64,000 bases of DNA from Acinetobacter baretiae (GTDB lineage: Bacteria > Pseudomonadota > Gammaproteobacteria > Pseudomonadales > Moraxellaceae), in assembly GCF_015627105.1 (NCBI RefSeq), contig NZ_VTDM01000009.1:124001-188000 (forward strand). The letters are read 5' to 3'. The notes under the pieces were generated by a model, which was not told where the DNA came from, searched no databases, and worked only from the letters and a program-made list of their open reading frames with translations. The number at the start of each line of letters is the position of its first letter. Position 1 is the first letter of the stretch. The position numbers were made by a program, and so were the translations under genes. Below are positions 52,330-62,813 of this stretch, piece by piece.

Positions 52330-54231
52330 TTAGATACTCAACTTTTGTAAGTTACGGCGTTTACCATAAATAAGCTGCACAATGGCACGTGTTACAGTAA
52401 TTGCAGTAAACATTGAACAAATAATACCAATCATCAAAGTAACAGCGAAGCCTTTGATGGGGCCTGTGCCAATCGCAAATAAGATAAATGCAACAATAAA
52501 TGTAGTCAGGTTGGAGTCAAAAATCGTGTTATAAGCACGATCATAACCTGCAACGATGGCTTGTTTAGGCGAAGCACCCCACTGCATTTCTTCTCGTATA
52601 CGTTCGCAAATCAGTACGTTTGCATCAACGGCCATACCAATAGTAATGACAATCCCTGCAATCCCTGGAAGTGTGAGTGATGCACCTAACCATGACATGA
52701 CGGTTAAAATCATGGCAAGGTTAAAGACCAAGGCGAAGTTTGCAATTAAACCAAACACACGGAAGAAAACAACCATCCAAAGTGCAACTAAAATAAAGCC
52801 AACTTGGGTTGATAAAATTCCTTTATCAATATTTTCTTGCCCTAAACTTGGTCCAACAACACGTTCTTCAACAAAATACATGGGTGCAGCAAGTGCTCCT
52901 GAACGTAGCATCAATGAAAGTTCAGCCGCCTCTTGTGGCGAGCTTAAACCTGTGATTCTAAATTGAGAACCTAAAGTTTGTTGAATGGTTGCGGCATTGA
53001 TCACAACAGATTCTGTATATGGTGTACGAACTTCTGTTTGTGCCCCTGTCGTTGGGTCGGCGACATAACTAATTTTTTGTTTATTTTCAATAAATAAAAC
53101 AGCCATGCGTTTACCAACCGCACTACGAGTGGCATCAGACATCAGCTTACCACCTGCACTATCGAGTGTGATGTTCACTTCTGCACCACCAGAATCTTGG
53201 CTTAAGCCAGATGATGCATTTTGTACGCGTTCGCCTGTTAAAATACGGTTACGTTGTAATAAAAGCTGACGACCACTGTCTAATGATTGATAAGCAAAAA
53301 CTTCAGTCCCTGCAGGAAGGGGTTGATCATTGTATTTGCCTGTATATGGGCTAATGTATTGATCATTTTGGTTAGCAACAAGTCTAAATTCTAAGTTTGC
53401 GGTACGCCCCAATACACGTTTTGCTTCTGCAGTATCTTGTATGCCCGGTAATTCAACAACAATTCGGTTGCTTCCTTCCGTTTGTACAACCGCTTCTGCT
53501 ACACCTAACTCATTAATACGGTTACGTAAAGTGGTTAAGTTTTGGTTGACTGCATAAGACTGTATTTCTTGTCTGCGTGCATCTGTATATACTAAACGTA
53601 AGATCGGACCACTGTCTGTTGCAAGTGCCTGTTGTGTGTATTCATTGCCGTTACGTCGCAAAAAGCCCATGGCATTTTCACGTTCTGTATTGTCGGCAAA
53701 TGCAATATTAATGGCATTGTTATTGAGTGTTAAACTATTAAACTTAAGGTTGTTATCACGAAATTGGCGACGGATATCAGTTGCTGAAGTATCCATGCGC
53801 TGTGCAATGGCTTTGTCCATGTCCACTTCAAGTAAGAAGTGTACGCCACCACGTAAATCTAGGCCAAGTTTCATTGGCTTTGCGCCAATTTTTTGTAGCC
53901 AGGTTGGGGTGGTTGGTGCAAGGTTTAATGCAACAACATAGTTTTCACCTAAACCACGTCGTAATGCTTCTTGTGCTTGTAATTGTATATTTGTATTGGT
54001 AACACGAAGCAAGGCGGCATTGTTGGTAAAGCTATTGTCGTGACTTTGAATGTTTTGGCTTTTAAGTATTTGCTCTGCTTTTTGTAAAACAGATTGATCG
54101 ATGCTCGTGCCAGCTTTAGCGCCTGAGATCTGCACGGCAGGTTCATCTGGATACAAACTTGGCAGTGCATACAACGTACTAATCACCAAAACAACAAGGA
54201 TGAGTAAATATTTCCATGCTGGGTAACGCAT
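52330..54231 (-). CDS. secD: Protein-export membrane protein SecD
   Basis: A 633-residue partner of SecF with one N-terminal helix, a large periplasmic P1 domain, and five C-terminal helices. The D1 signature GLDLRGGVHFLLEVD, the helix motif GMAVDANVLICERIREE and the later TTFIVAFILFAIGTGPIKGF are typical. AAGAAGA lies upstream. It is in the queA-tgt-yajC-secD-secF order found across Proteobacteria. Confidence 0.97.
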   Translation of the reverse strand: MRYPAWKYLLILVVLVISTLYALPSLYPDEPAVQISGAKAGTSIDQSVLQKAEQILKSQNIQSHDNSFTNNAALLRVTNTNIQLQAQEALRRGLGENYVVALNLAPTTPTWLQKIGAKPMKLGLDLRGGVHFLLEVDMDKAIAQRMDTSATDIRRQFRDNNLKFNSLTLNNNAINIAFADNTERENAMGFLRRNGNEYTQQALATDSGPILRLVYTDARRQEIQSYAVNQNLTTLRNRINELGVAEAVVQTEGSNRIVVELPGIQDTAEAKRVLGRTANLEFRLVANQNDQYISPYTGKYNDQPLPAGTEVFAYQSLDSGRQLLLQRNRILTGERVQNASSGLSQDSGGAEVNITLDSAGGKLMSDATRSAVGKRMAVLFIENKQKISYVADPTTGAQTEVRTPYTESVVINAATIQQTLGSQFRITGLSSPQEAAELSLMLRSGALAAPMYFVEERVVGPSLGQENIDKGILSTQVGFILVALWMVVFFRVFGLIANFALVFNLAMILTVMSWLGASLTLPGIAGIVITIGMAVDANVLICERIREEMQWGASPKQAIVAGYDRAYNTIFDSNLTTFIVAFILFAIGTGPIKGFAVTLMIGIICSMFTAITVTRAIVQLIYGKRRNLQKLSI

Positions 54232-54287
54232 TTCTGATCTTCTTAATATGGGAAAGTCGTGTAATCACACGACTTAGATAGAAACAA

Positions 54288-54617
54288 TTAAAGGCTCTCT
54301 AAAGTACCTTCAGGTAATACAGAAACAACGCTTGAACGTTGAATTTTTACTTCTACACCACGGCTCATTTCAACAACAGCATAGTCGCCTTCAATTTTCT
54401 TAATGCGACCCATGAGTCCACCTGCAAAGACAACTTCACTGTCGACGCCTAAACTTTCAATGAGAGAGCGATGTTCTTTTGCACGTTTAGATTGAGGGCG
54501 CCAAATTAAAAAGTAGAAAATAGCAACAAAAACAACAATCATACCAATATTGGCAATCATACTCGGTTGTTGGGCAGCGCCTTCAGCGGCGTGGGCTGTA
54601 GAAATAAACAGACTCAT
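54288..54617 (-). CDS. yajC: Preprotein translocase subunit YajC
   Basis: A 109-residue protein with one membrane helix (IGMIVVFVAIFYFLIWRPQSKR) and a small cytosolic domain (VVFAGGLMGRIKKIEGDYAVVEMSRGVEVKIQRSSV), associated with SecDF. An N-terminal alanine-rich stretch precedes the helix. GGAAAC lies upstream of the ATG. Confidence 0.96.
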   Translation of the reverse strand: MSLFISTAHAAEGAAQQPSMIANIGMIVVFVAIFYFLIWRPQSKRAKEHRSLIESLGVDSEVVFAGGLMGRIKKIEGDYAVVEMSRGVEVKIQRSSVVSVLPEGTLESL

Positions 54618-54708
54618 TTGAGTTTCCTAAATAATCAAACTAAAAACAAAATATTTTTCAATATGCAATGTACCTTGTCTTGTCTCTAAGCGCAAATCTA
54701 GACAAGCA

Positions 54709-55839
<1,131 letters not shown>

Positions 55840-55984
55840 TTATCCGAATCAAGGCGAAAAAACAGTTCGCTGATCTGAGGCGTTTGCCATGTTGATTAAA
55901 GTCACTATTTTCCTAGATTCTCTATCATGATGCTACCTTTTATTACAGGTTTTTGTGTGAAGCAAGGTAGTAAGGATAGAGTGT

Positions 55985-57025
55985 TTATTGTGTTTGAGCT
56001 TGGTCGATTAACATCGCATCACCATAACTGAAAAATCGATATTTTTGAGCAACAGCATGTTGGTATGCATTTAAAATGTATTCTTTTGTCGATAACGCTG
56101 AAACCAGCATAAGAAGTGTTGACTCAGGCAAATGAAAATTTGTAATCAGACGATCAATCACACAAAACTTATAGCTTGGGTAAATGAAAATTTGGGTATC
56201 TCCAGTCCATGCAGCCAATTGACCTTGGTGTGCTTGAGCTGCACTTTCAATGGCGCGTGTTGCTGTGGTACCGACAGAAATAATTTTGTTGCCTCGTGCT
56301 TTTGCGGCCAAAATTAAATCTACAGTAGATTGTGGCACATCGCACCATTCACTGTGCATGATGTGATCTTCAATGTGATCTGTTCGTACAGGTAAAAACG
56401 TACCTGCACCAACATGTAAAGTAACAAAAGCTGTGCCAACGCCTTTTGTGTGTAACCTCTCTAACAGTTGTTCATCAAAATGTAAGCTTGCTGTAGGAGC
56501 GGCAACACTGGCCAATTTAGTGGGATCATTAAATACGGTTTGATAGCGTTCTGTGTCGATGTCTTCTGCTTCACGATTGAAATAAGGTGGAATAGGAAGT
56601 TGACCATAACGATCAAGCACATCTAAAATCGGTTGAGAAAATTCAACAATGTAGAGGTTTTCATGACGACCCTGTACAGTGACTTGAATTTGACCGTCAC
56701 CAATGAACAACTGTGCACCTGCTTTGGGTGAGTTGCTCGATTTAATGTGACAGTGTGCAATGTACCGGTCTTGCATACGTTCAACTAAAATTTCAATGAT
56801 ACCGCCTGTGGCACGTTTACCTTTTAATCGTGCTTTCATGACTTTAGTGTCATTGAGGATCAACAAGTCACCTTTGTTCAGTAAGTCGATAATCTTTGTA
56901 AACGGGTGGTCGTGGTGCTGTCCTGTTGCATCGATATGCAAAAGACGTGACGCACTGCGTTCGGAAAGAGGGTAGCGTGCAATGAGTTCATCGGGCAGAT
57001 CGAAATTAAAATCGGACAATTGCAT
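55985..57025 (-). CDS. queA: S-adenosylmethionine:tRNA ribosyltransferase-isomerase
   Basis: QueA transfers the ribosyl part of SAM to preQ1-tRNA to form epoxyqueuosine. The 346-residue product shows [37 protein letters not shown] and [21 protein letters not shown], all family signatures. It heads the queA-tgt-yajC-secDF group, with about 150 bases before tgt. Confidence 0.97.
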   Translation of the reverse strand: MQLSDFNFDLPDELIARYPLSERSASRLLHIDATGQHHDHPFTKIIDLLNKGDLLILNDTKVMKARLKGKRATGGIIEILVERMQDRYIAHCHIKSSNSPKAGAQLFIGDGQIQVTVQGRHENLYIVEFSQPILDVLDRYGQLPIPPYFNREAEDIDTERYQTVFNDPTKLASVAAPTASLHFDEQLLERLHTKGVGTAFVTLHVGAGTFLPVRTDHIEDHIMHSEWCDVPQSTVDLILAAKARGNKIISVGTTATRAIESAAQAHQGQLAAWTGDTQIFIYPSYKFCVIDRLITNFHLPESTLLMLVSALSTKEYILNAYQHAVAQKYRFFSYGDAMLIDQAQTQ

Positions 57026-57135
57026 AAAAAATAACGTAAATAGAGTTTGTTCTATTATAAACGTTTTTATGATTGTATGCGAAAAGCACTTTTTTATTGA
57101 GTGTCTTAAAAGTAATCAAAAGAAAGATTAACGCA

Positions 57136-57163
57136 TTGACATGACGAAAAAATCAAGTAGTAT
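57136..57163 (+). promoter_or_regulatory. Probable promoter of the tRNA-Leu gene
   Basis: TTGACA (57136-57141) followed after 16 bp by TAGTAT (57158-57163), which would start transcription near 57170, just before the tRNA. Confidence 0.6.
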
Positions 57164-57184
57164 ACATCGAATAAACCATACTGC

Positions 57185-57271
57185 CCCGAGGTGGTGAAAT
57201 TGGTAGACGCGGTGGACTCAAAATCCACTGTCAGAGATGACGTGTCGGTTCGAGTCCGACCCTCGGGACCA
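57185..57271 (+). tRNA. tRNA-Leu (anticodon CAA)
   Basis: An 87-base class II tRNA with CCA encoded. The acceptor stem pairs CCCGAGG with CCTCGGG; the D-arm contains GAAATTGGTAGACGC; the anticodon stem GTGGA/TCCAC encloses CTCAAAA, giving anticodon CAA; a long variable arm (TGTCAGAGATGACGT) and the T-arm GGTTCGAGTCC follow. It reads UUG codons. There is no sign of an integrated element at its 3' end. Confidence 0.97.
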
Positions 57272-57289
57272 TAGTTAGGTAAGCAAATC

Positions 57290-57320
57290 ACCCAAGACAA
57301 ATAATGTTTTGGGTTTTTTT
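57290..57320 (+). terminator. Rho-independent terminator of tRNA-Leu
   Basis: A stem of about 9 bp with one G-T pair (CCCAAGACA / TGTTTTGGG) followed by seven T. Confidence 0.88.
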
Positions 57321-57381
57321 ATGCCTATTTTTTAAAACCAATTCATCTTGTCTATATTCTTAAATATTTAGGAAAATAGCT

Positions 57382-57446
57382 TGTCTACCTTCTGTCGGCT
57401 TAATGTCGGGCGACTGTCATGTAAGTGTCGTGTTGATCTGTATAAT
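57382..57446 (+). promoter_or_regulatory. Promoter of the XRE gene with five TGTC motifs at 11-bp spacing
   Basis: TGTC occurs at 57382, 57393, 57404, 57415 and 57426, exactly 11 bp apart, all in the same orientation; three of them continue as TGTCG. A consensus -10 TATAAT follows at 57441-57446, but the position 17 bp upstream (57418-57423, CATGTA) is a poor -35 box and lies inside the repeats. This looks like an iterated binding site on one face of the helix. The adjacent XRE regulator is the obvious candidate ligand, by inference. Confidence 0.7.
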
Positions 57447-57488
57447 AAAAGACCATAGTGTATGTGCCCAATCACTTTGAGTTAGACA

Positions 57489-57959
57489 ATGAATAAAATT
57501 AAAGAACAACGTTTACAACGTGCATGGTCTCAAGAGCAGCTTGCTGAAATGACTGCCCTGAGTGTGCGAACCATTCAGCGTGTTGAGTATGGCGGTAAAG
57601 CTAGTCTTGAAACATTAAGTGCTTTAGCTGCTGTATTTCAAATCAGTATTCGTGACTTAACTGATGATCTACACGAACACGCACCAGCTTTAGAATTGGC
57701 GATGGATGATAAGCTTCACGCACTTGAAAATCGGGTTGCTCAAGAGCTGAGATTTTACTCTGTATTTACAAGTTATATTGTGGTGTGTACGGGTTTGATA
57801 CTGGTAAATTGTTTTTTCACACCACATAGTTATTGGTCATTATGGCCAACATTATGTTGGGGGGCGACCATGCTGTTGGCATGGCTTAGAATTTTTGTAT
57901 TTCATCATACGGTTGCTGTATGGAAACAAAAACGTATGCAAATGTTGTTAAGAAAATGA
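57489..57959 (+). CDS. XRE-family regulator with C-terminal two-helix membrane anchor
   Basis: A 156-residue protein. Residues ~5-58 form an XRE/Cro helix-turn-helix (LQRAWSQEQLAEMTALSVRTIQRVEYGGKASLETLSALAAVF). A charged stretch (60-88) leads to two membrane helices (~90-108 and ~117-135), resembling a 2TM domain, then a basic tail. It is therefore probably a membrane-tethered regulator. Its promoter carries the phased TGTC repeats, which suggests autoregulation. Target genes and signal are unknown. Confidence 0.85.
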   Translation: MNKIKEQRLQRAWSQEQLAEMTALSVRTIQRVEYGGKASLETLSALAAVFQISIRDLTDDLHEHAPALELAMDDKLHALENRVAQELRFYSVFTSYIVVCTGLILVNCFFTPHSYWSLWPTLCWGATMLLAWLRIFVFHHTVAVWKQKRMQMLLRK

Positions 57960-58048
57960 AGAAGCATGAGTGAGTGTATGACATCAACCGCATAAAGGTT
58001 TTATAATATTTCAAATACGATATGATTAAATAGAGTCGAGGTGCTGTG

Positions 58049-58561
58049 ATGATTGATCATTATAAAATTGTTGAGTGTGATGCTAAACAACATGCGTCGC
58101 AGATTTTAGATATTTTTAATGACGCTATTTTACATTCAACAGCTTTGTATGAATATGAAGAACGAACATTACAAGATATTAAAGGTTGGTTTGAACATAA
58201 AGCACAACATCACTTTCCAGTTTTGGGTGTGGAAAATGAACAAGGTGTGTTGATGGGCTTTGCAAGCTATGGCGCGTTTCGCCATTTCCCTGCCAATTTG
58301 TATACAGTTGAGCATTCAGTATATGTACACCAAGACTACCGAGGCAAAGGTATTGCACGGCAATTATTGAGTGCATTGATACAAAAAGCGAAGCAAAATG
58401 GAATGCATACGATGATTGGTGCTATAGATGCCAATAATGTAGCAAGTATTGCATTGCATAAAAAGCTTGGCTTTAGTCATGCAGGTACAGTATCAGAAGT
58501 TGGGTTTAAGTTTGGGTCTTGGCTAGATTTAGCATTTTACCAACTCATTTTAACGCATTAA
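58049..58561 (+). CDS. GNAT acetyltransferase, phosphinothricin/methionine-sulfone type
   Basis: A 170-residue N-acetyltransferase. The order is AILHSTALYEYEERT near the N-terminus, then GFASYGAFRHFPANLYTVEHSVYVHQDYRGKGIARQLL (acetyl-CoA loop), then GAIDANNVASIALHKKLGF. This matches the PAT/MddA-like subgroup, which acetylates phosphinothricin, methionine sulfone or related amino-acid analogues. The ATG at 58049 is chosen over a GTG three bases earlier, with GAGG upstream. Confidence 0.88.
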   Translation: MIDHYKIVECDAKQHASQILDIFNDAILHSTALYEYEERTLQDIKGWFEHKAQHHFPVLGVENEQGVLMGFASYGAFRHFPANLYTVEHSVYVHQDYRGKGIARQLLSALIQKAKQNGMHTMIGAIDANNVASIALHKKLGFSHAGTVSEVGFKFGSWLDLAFYQLILTH

Positions 58562-58624
58562 AATACATGTATTATTCGTGATAAAGTGTAAAAAAGTGAT
58601 TCATTATTTGATTTTATTGTAAAA

Positions 58625-58636
58625 AGTGTTAACACT
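58625..58636. promoter_or_regulatory. 12-bp palindrome upstream of the histidine kinase gene
   Basis: AGTGTTAACACT, a perfect inverted repeat about 55 bases before the kinase start codon. Possible operator; no factor can be named. Confidence 0.3.
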
Positions 58637-58690
58637 ATACGACTAGGTTCTCTGATTTAAAATAAGAACTCCCTCAAGAGAAATACAATT

Positions 58691-59962
58691 ATGTCAACAC
58701 AGTCGGTCTGCGTACAAGATATTGACGATATTTCGGCAAGTGTATTGGTATTGCCCAAAAAATTGAAAGAAGATGCAAAGCTTAATAAGTTACTCTTAAA
58801 AATCAAAACGATACTAGGAGCACATCATGTTGTTTTAATTCTTCCGCATGAGTCTGAAGCGAAAGTATTAAATGCCACTCAAACAACGATTCAAGATATA
58901 GCATGTGATGTACAGCTATTTCAACATTTAAATCAATTACATCACCACAACCAGTCTGTGTTGGATGAAAAAAAAGCAGAGTATTTACAGTATCGTGTAT
59001 ATATTGAACAATACTTTGGGGCGGTAAATCGTTTAGTTGCTTTTGCTTTGTGTGATGATGTTTTGGATTGCATGGCACATATTTGTGTGTTTGATCAAAA
59101 TCATCATCCGTTTGATTCTGATTTAACAGCGTTGGTTTTAGAGCTGTGTAGTGATTATTCAGAGCATATTGGTCTTCAGCAAAAACATGATGAATTGACA
59201 TATAATCATGAACAGATCGTTGCATTGAATTTTAGTCAAACTAAATTTTTACAGATTATTGCCCATGATTTGAGAGCACCATTTCATGGTATTTTAGGCT
59301 TTTCAGAAGTATTGGCTGAAGAGTTAGAGAGTTTAGATACGTCTAGTATACAAAATATTTCAAGTTATTTGAATGATACGGCAAAAGCAACATACCATTT
59401 ATTAGAAAACTTACTCAATTGGGCGATGGCCGAAGGGGGGCGTTTTGCCTGTCATCCTGTACGTTTTGATTTAAAACAAACCAGTCAAATTGTAAGTAAT
59501 GTATTAAGTAGCTTGGCATACAGTAAAAATATTGAGTTAGTCGACACTATTCCGCAAGGCACTTATGTGTATGCAGATTTGAATATGGTGACGTCTATTT
59601 TACAAAACTTGGTTTCTAATGCATTGAAATTTACCCCTCAAGATGGTTCTGGAAAAGTGTTAATTTCAGTCAAACAAATTGAACGTTTTATGGCATTGTC
59701 GATTTCTGATACAGGGCTAGGTATGAATGAAATTCAACAGAGCCGTATTTTTGAACGAAATATAAAAACAACGCTAAAAGGAACGAATGGAGAAAAAGGG
59801 ACAGGATTAGGATTGGTTTTGTGCAAACGCTTTGCTGATCTGAATCAAGGGCAAATTACAGTGCAGTCAAAAGAAGGGCAAGGGACAACCTTTACCGTGC
59901 AACTACCTATAGATGAACTGTCTGTGTCTAAAGCGCCCACAGAAGTGTTTGTACAAGCATAA
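58691..59962 (+). CDS. Cytosolic sensor histidine kinase
   Basis: A 423-residue histidine kinase without membrane helices. Residues ~1-165 look like a GAF-type sensor region. A HisKA dimerisation domain carries the phospho-acceptor H192 in IIAHDLRAPFHGILGFSEVL. The HATPase domain has an N box (LQNLVSNALKFT), G1 (DTGLGM) and G2 (GTGLGLVLC). No response regulator gene is adjacent, so its partner is encoded elsewhere. The signal is unknown. It stands alone between the acetyltransferase and glnE. Confidence 0.9.
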   Translation: MSTQSVCVQDIDDISASVLVLPKKLKEDAKLNKLLLKIKTILGAHHVVLILPHESEAKVLNATQTTIQDIACDVQLFQHLNQLHHHNQSVLDEKKAEYLQYRVYIEQYFGAVNRLVAFALCDDVLDCMAHICVFDQNHHPFDSDLTALVLELCSDYSEHIGLQQKHDELTYNHEQIVALNFSQTKFLQIIAHDLRAPFHGILGFSEVLAEELESLDTSSIQNISSYLNDTAKATYHLLENLLNWAMAEGGRFACHPVRFDLKQTSQIVSNVLSSLAYSKNIELVDTIPQGTYVYADLNMVTSILQNLVSNALKFTPQDGSGKVLISVKQIERFMALSISDTGLGMNEIQQSRIFERNIKTTLKGTNGEKGTGLGLVLCKRFADLNQGQITVQSKEGQGTTFTVQLPIDELSVSKAPTEVFVQA

Positions 59963-60033
59963 GTAAAGCAGTACAGACAGTAAGAACAACTCAAGTTATG
60001 CTATGCCTATACTAAAAAATAGGCCGTGTAAAA

Positions 60034-62784
60034 ATGAGTATTTCACCGTTAGAGACTGTACAACGTGCAAGCCATTATGCTCAGCACGTGTGGCAGTTGC
60101 ACTTCGATCAATTACAACAAGACCAACAACAATATCCATATCAGCATCCTTTGAGTCAACAAGATATCGAATACGTGGTGGCTCAAGCTGTCGATCAAAT
60201 TTCATCTGAAGTGGACTTTATGCGTGTGCTGCGTGTGTTGCGTGCACGTTTAATGTTTCGTTGGATTTATCAAGATGTAAATCGGCTTACAGATGTGGTG
60301 ACACTAACAAAAGAGCTGTCTTATTTTGCAGATGCTTCCATTTTAGCGTCTAAACATTTTGCACGTGTGGCATTGATTGAAAAATATGGTGAACCCATAG
60401 GCTTTAATGAAAAAATACAAGATCTGATTGTGATTGCCATGGGAAAGTTAGGTGCACAAGAATTAAATTTATCGAGTGATATTGATCTGATTTTTGCCTT
60501 TGATGAGCAAGGCCAAACCAACGGTAAAAAATCCATAGATGTACAGCAGTTTTGTGTGTTATGGGGACAAAAGCTCATTTATTTACTTGATCATGTGACC
60601 GCAGATGGTTTTGTTTTTCGAGTAGACATGCGGTTGCGACCTTGGGGGGATGGTTCTGCATTAGCAACCAGTTATGCGGCTTTAGAAAAATATTTATTAC
60701 AACATGGTCGGGAATGGGAAAGATATGCATGGATTAAAGCCAGAATCGTCAGTGGTGGCAGTGAAGGACAAGCATTACTCCAAATGACCCGTCCTTTTGT
60801 ATTTCGCCGTTATGTAGACTATTCAGCATTTGAAGCCATGCGAGAAATGAAAGCTTTGATTGAACGAGAGGTACAACGTCGTCAAAGCCAAGATGATATT
60901 AAACTTGGTGCAGGTGGTATTCGTGAAATTGAATTTATTGTACAAGTTTTTCAGCTCATTTATGGTGGTGCTAAGCTAGAGTTACAAGATCGATCTTGCC
61001 TGACCAATTTAGCGCATTTAGCTACAGCAGATTTATTGCCTCAAACAGAAGTAGATACGCTGATAGATGCTTATCTTTTTTTAAGGCGCGTAGAACATGG
61101 TATTCAAGCGATTGATGATCAACAAACACAGTTACTTCCTGCAACCACTGAGCTACAACAATGTTTATTGATTACTTTGAATTTTTCATCATGGGAAGAT
61201 TTTATTTTTGTTTTGAATCAAAAACGATCTGCAGTGAGTGAGCAATTTAAAAAATTGATACAAAGTCCTGTGGCTCAAGACAAAACCATATCTACACAAC
61301 ACTTAGATGAACAATTAGAAAAAGCACTAGATCAAGACAGTTATGAATTGGTCACTCAATTTTGGCAAAGTCATGCTTTACAAAAAATGCCTGCCAAAGC
61401 CATTGCTCGTTTGAAAACCTTTTGGCCGTTATGCATAACGCAAGTTTTACAGCTCACTGAACCACAAAAAGCCATACAGCGATTAATTCCATTGATTGAA
61501 TCTATTATGCGCCGTAGTGTGTATTTTGTCATGCTGATTGAAAGTAAAGGTGCTTTACAGCGGTTGGTGAAAATGGCGGAGGTGAGTCCGTGGATTTGTG
61601 CAGAATTGACCCAATACCCTGTGTTGTTAGATGATTTTTTGTCGATGGATTTTGAATTGCCGAAAAAAAATGATTTAGTGGATGCCTTAAGACATCAATT
61701 GTTGCGTGTGGAAATTGATCAAGTTGAAGATCAAATGCGCATATTACGTTTATTTAAAAAGAGTTATGTGCTTAATGTCGCTGCAAGTGATGTGTTGGCA
61801 GAAAGCCCACTCATGAAGGTCTCTGATGCACTGACAGATATTGCGGAAACCTGTATTAAAGCCACATTGCATTTGGCCTATCAAGCTGTTGCACAACGCT
61901 TTGGTTTTCCTGTAGATACACAGTCTCAGCGCTGTGGTTTAACACAGTATCGTTTTACAGTGATTGGGTATGGCAAACTTGGTGGGATTGAACTGGGATA
62001 TGGTTCAGATTTAGATTTGGTTTTTATTCATGATTTTGATGAACAAGCCGACACCGATGGACGTAAAGCCATTAGTGGTTTTGAGTTTGCTTTTAAAGTT
62101 GCACAAAAATTTATGTCGCTGATGACCACTCAAACATTGGATGGTCGTGCATACGAAATTGACACCCGTTTGCGTCCTTCGGGTGAAGCAGGTGTGTTGG
62201 TCACAAGCATATCTGCTTATGCACGTTACCAAAGACAAAGTGCGTGGCTATGGGAGCATCAGGCTTTAGTACGTGCTCGACCGATTGCAGGTGACCTCCA
62301 ATTGTCTGAGCAGTTTGAATATATTCGTGCTGAAATTTTGATGCAATGTCGAGAAAAGCAATCACTTGCACAAGAAGTGAGTAACATGCGCAAAAAAATG
62401 AGAGACCATCTAGGTTCGACTCAGAGCGCGCAAAAATCAGGAATTTTTCACTTAAAACAGGACTCAGGTGGTATCGTTGACATCGAATTTATGGCACAGT
62501 ATATCGTATTGTTAGGAAGCCATGCGAACCCAGATCTCGCCCGTTATTCTGACAATGTTCGAATCTTAGAAGATGCTGCCCAATTTGGTTATTTATCCAC
62601 AACCGAAGCGCAGAGTTTGATTCACGCTTATCTCAGCGAACGAGCGACTAGCCACCGTTTAGCCCTTGCAAACCACAATATGCAAGTTCAGGCTAAAGAT
62701 TGGCAAACTACCCGTGAGATCGTTTGCAAGCTATGGCATAAATTGATTGACTCAGTTGCACAATGTGATGCCACTGAGCAGTAA
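60034..62784 (+). CDS. glnE: Bifunctional glutamine synthetase adenylyltransferase/deadenylase
   Basis: GlnE adds and removes AMP on glutamine synthetase in response to PII and glutamine. The 916-residue protein has two nucleotidyltransferase domains, each with GxxxLxxxSDxDL-like motifs: GKLGAQELNLSSDIDLIFAFDEQG (deadenylase half) and GKLGGIELGYGSDLDLVFIHDFDEQ (adenylylase half), with RLRPWGDGSAL and RLRPSGEAGVL following. A helical linker separates them. ilvE follows by 29 bases. Confidence 0.97.
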   Translation: MSISPLETVQRASHYAQHVWQLHFDQLQQDQQQYPYQHPLSQQDIEYVVAQAVDQISSEVDFMRVLRVLRARLMFRWIYQDVNRLTDVVTLTKELSYFADASILASKHFARVALIEKYGEPIGFNEKIQDLIVIAMGKLGAQELNLSSDIDLIFAFDEQGQTNGKKSIDVQQFCVLWGQKLIYLLDHVTADGFVFRVDMRLRPWGDGSALATSYAALEKYLLQHGREWERYAWIKARIVSGGSEGQALLQMTRPFVFRRYVDYSAFEAMREMKALIEREVQRRQSQDDIKLGAGGIREIEFIVQVFQLIYGGAKLELQDRSCLTNLAHLATADLLPQTEVDTLIDAYLFLRRVEHGIQAIDDQQTQLLPATTELQQCLLITLNFSSWEDFIFVLNQKRSAVSEQFKKLIQSPVAQDKTISTQHLDEQLEKALDQDSYELVTQFWQSHALQKMPAKAIARLKTFWPLCITQVLQLTEPQKAIQRLIPLIESIMRRSVYFVMLIESKGALQRLVKMAEVSPWICAELTQYPVLLDDFLSMDFELPKKNDLVDALRHQLLRVEIDQVEDQMRILRLFKKSYVLNVAASDVLAESPLMKVSDALTDIAETCIKATLHLAYQAVAQRFGFPVDTQSQRCGLTQYRFTVIGYGKLGGIELGYGSDLDLVFIHDFDEQADTDGRKAISGFEFAFKVAQKFMSLMTTQTLDGRAYEIDTRLRPSGEAGVLVTSISAYARYQRQSAWLWEHQALVRARPIAGDLQLSEQFEYIRAEILMQCREKQSLAQEVSNMRKKMRDHLGSTQSAQKSGIFHLKQDSGGIVDIEFMAQYIVLLGSHANPDLARYSDNVRILEDAAQFGYLSTTEAQSLIHAYLSERATSHRLALANHNMQVQAKDWQTTREIVCKLWHKLIDSVAQCDATEQ

Positions 62785-62813
62785 TAATAATGTAAAAATT
62801 TGGAGTATGTGCC

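Noticed and set aside
57185..57320. tRNA-Leu as an integration site for a mobile element
   Set aside because: The tRNA is intact, is followed directly by its terminator, and no integrase or repeated 3' tRNA end is present in the downstream sequence.
58046..58561. GNAT protein as part of a toxin-antitoxin pair with the XRE regulator
   Set aside because: The acetyltransferase matches the PAT/MddA metabolic subgroup rather than TacT-type toxins, the XRE protein is membrane-anchored rather than an RHH antitoxin, and the genes are separated by about 90 bases.
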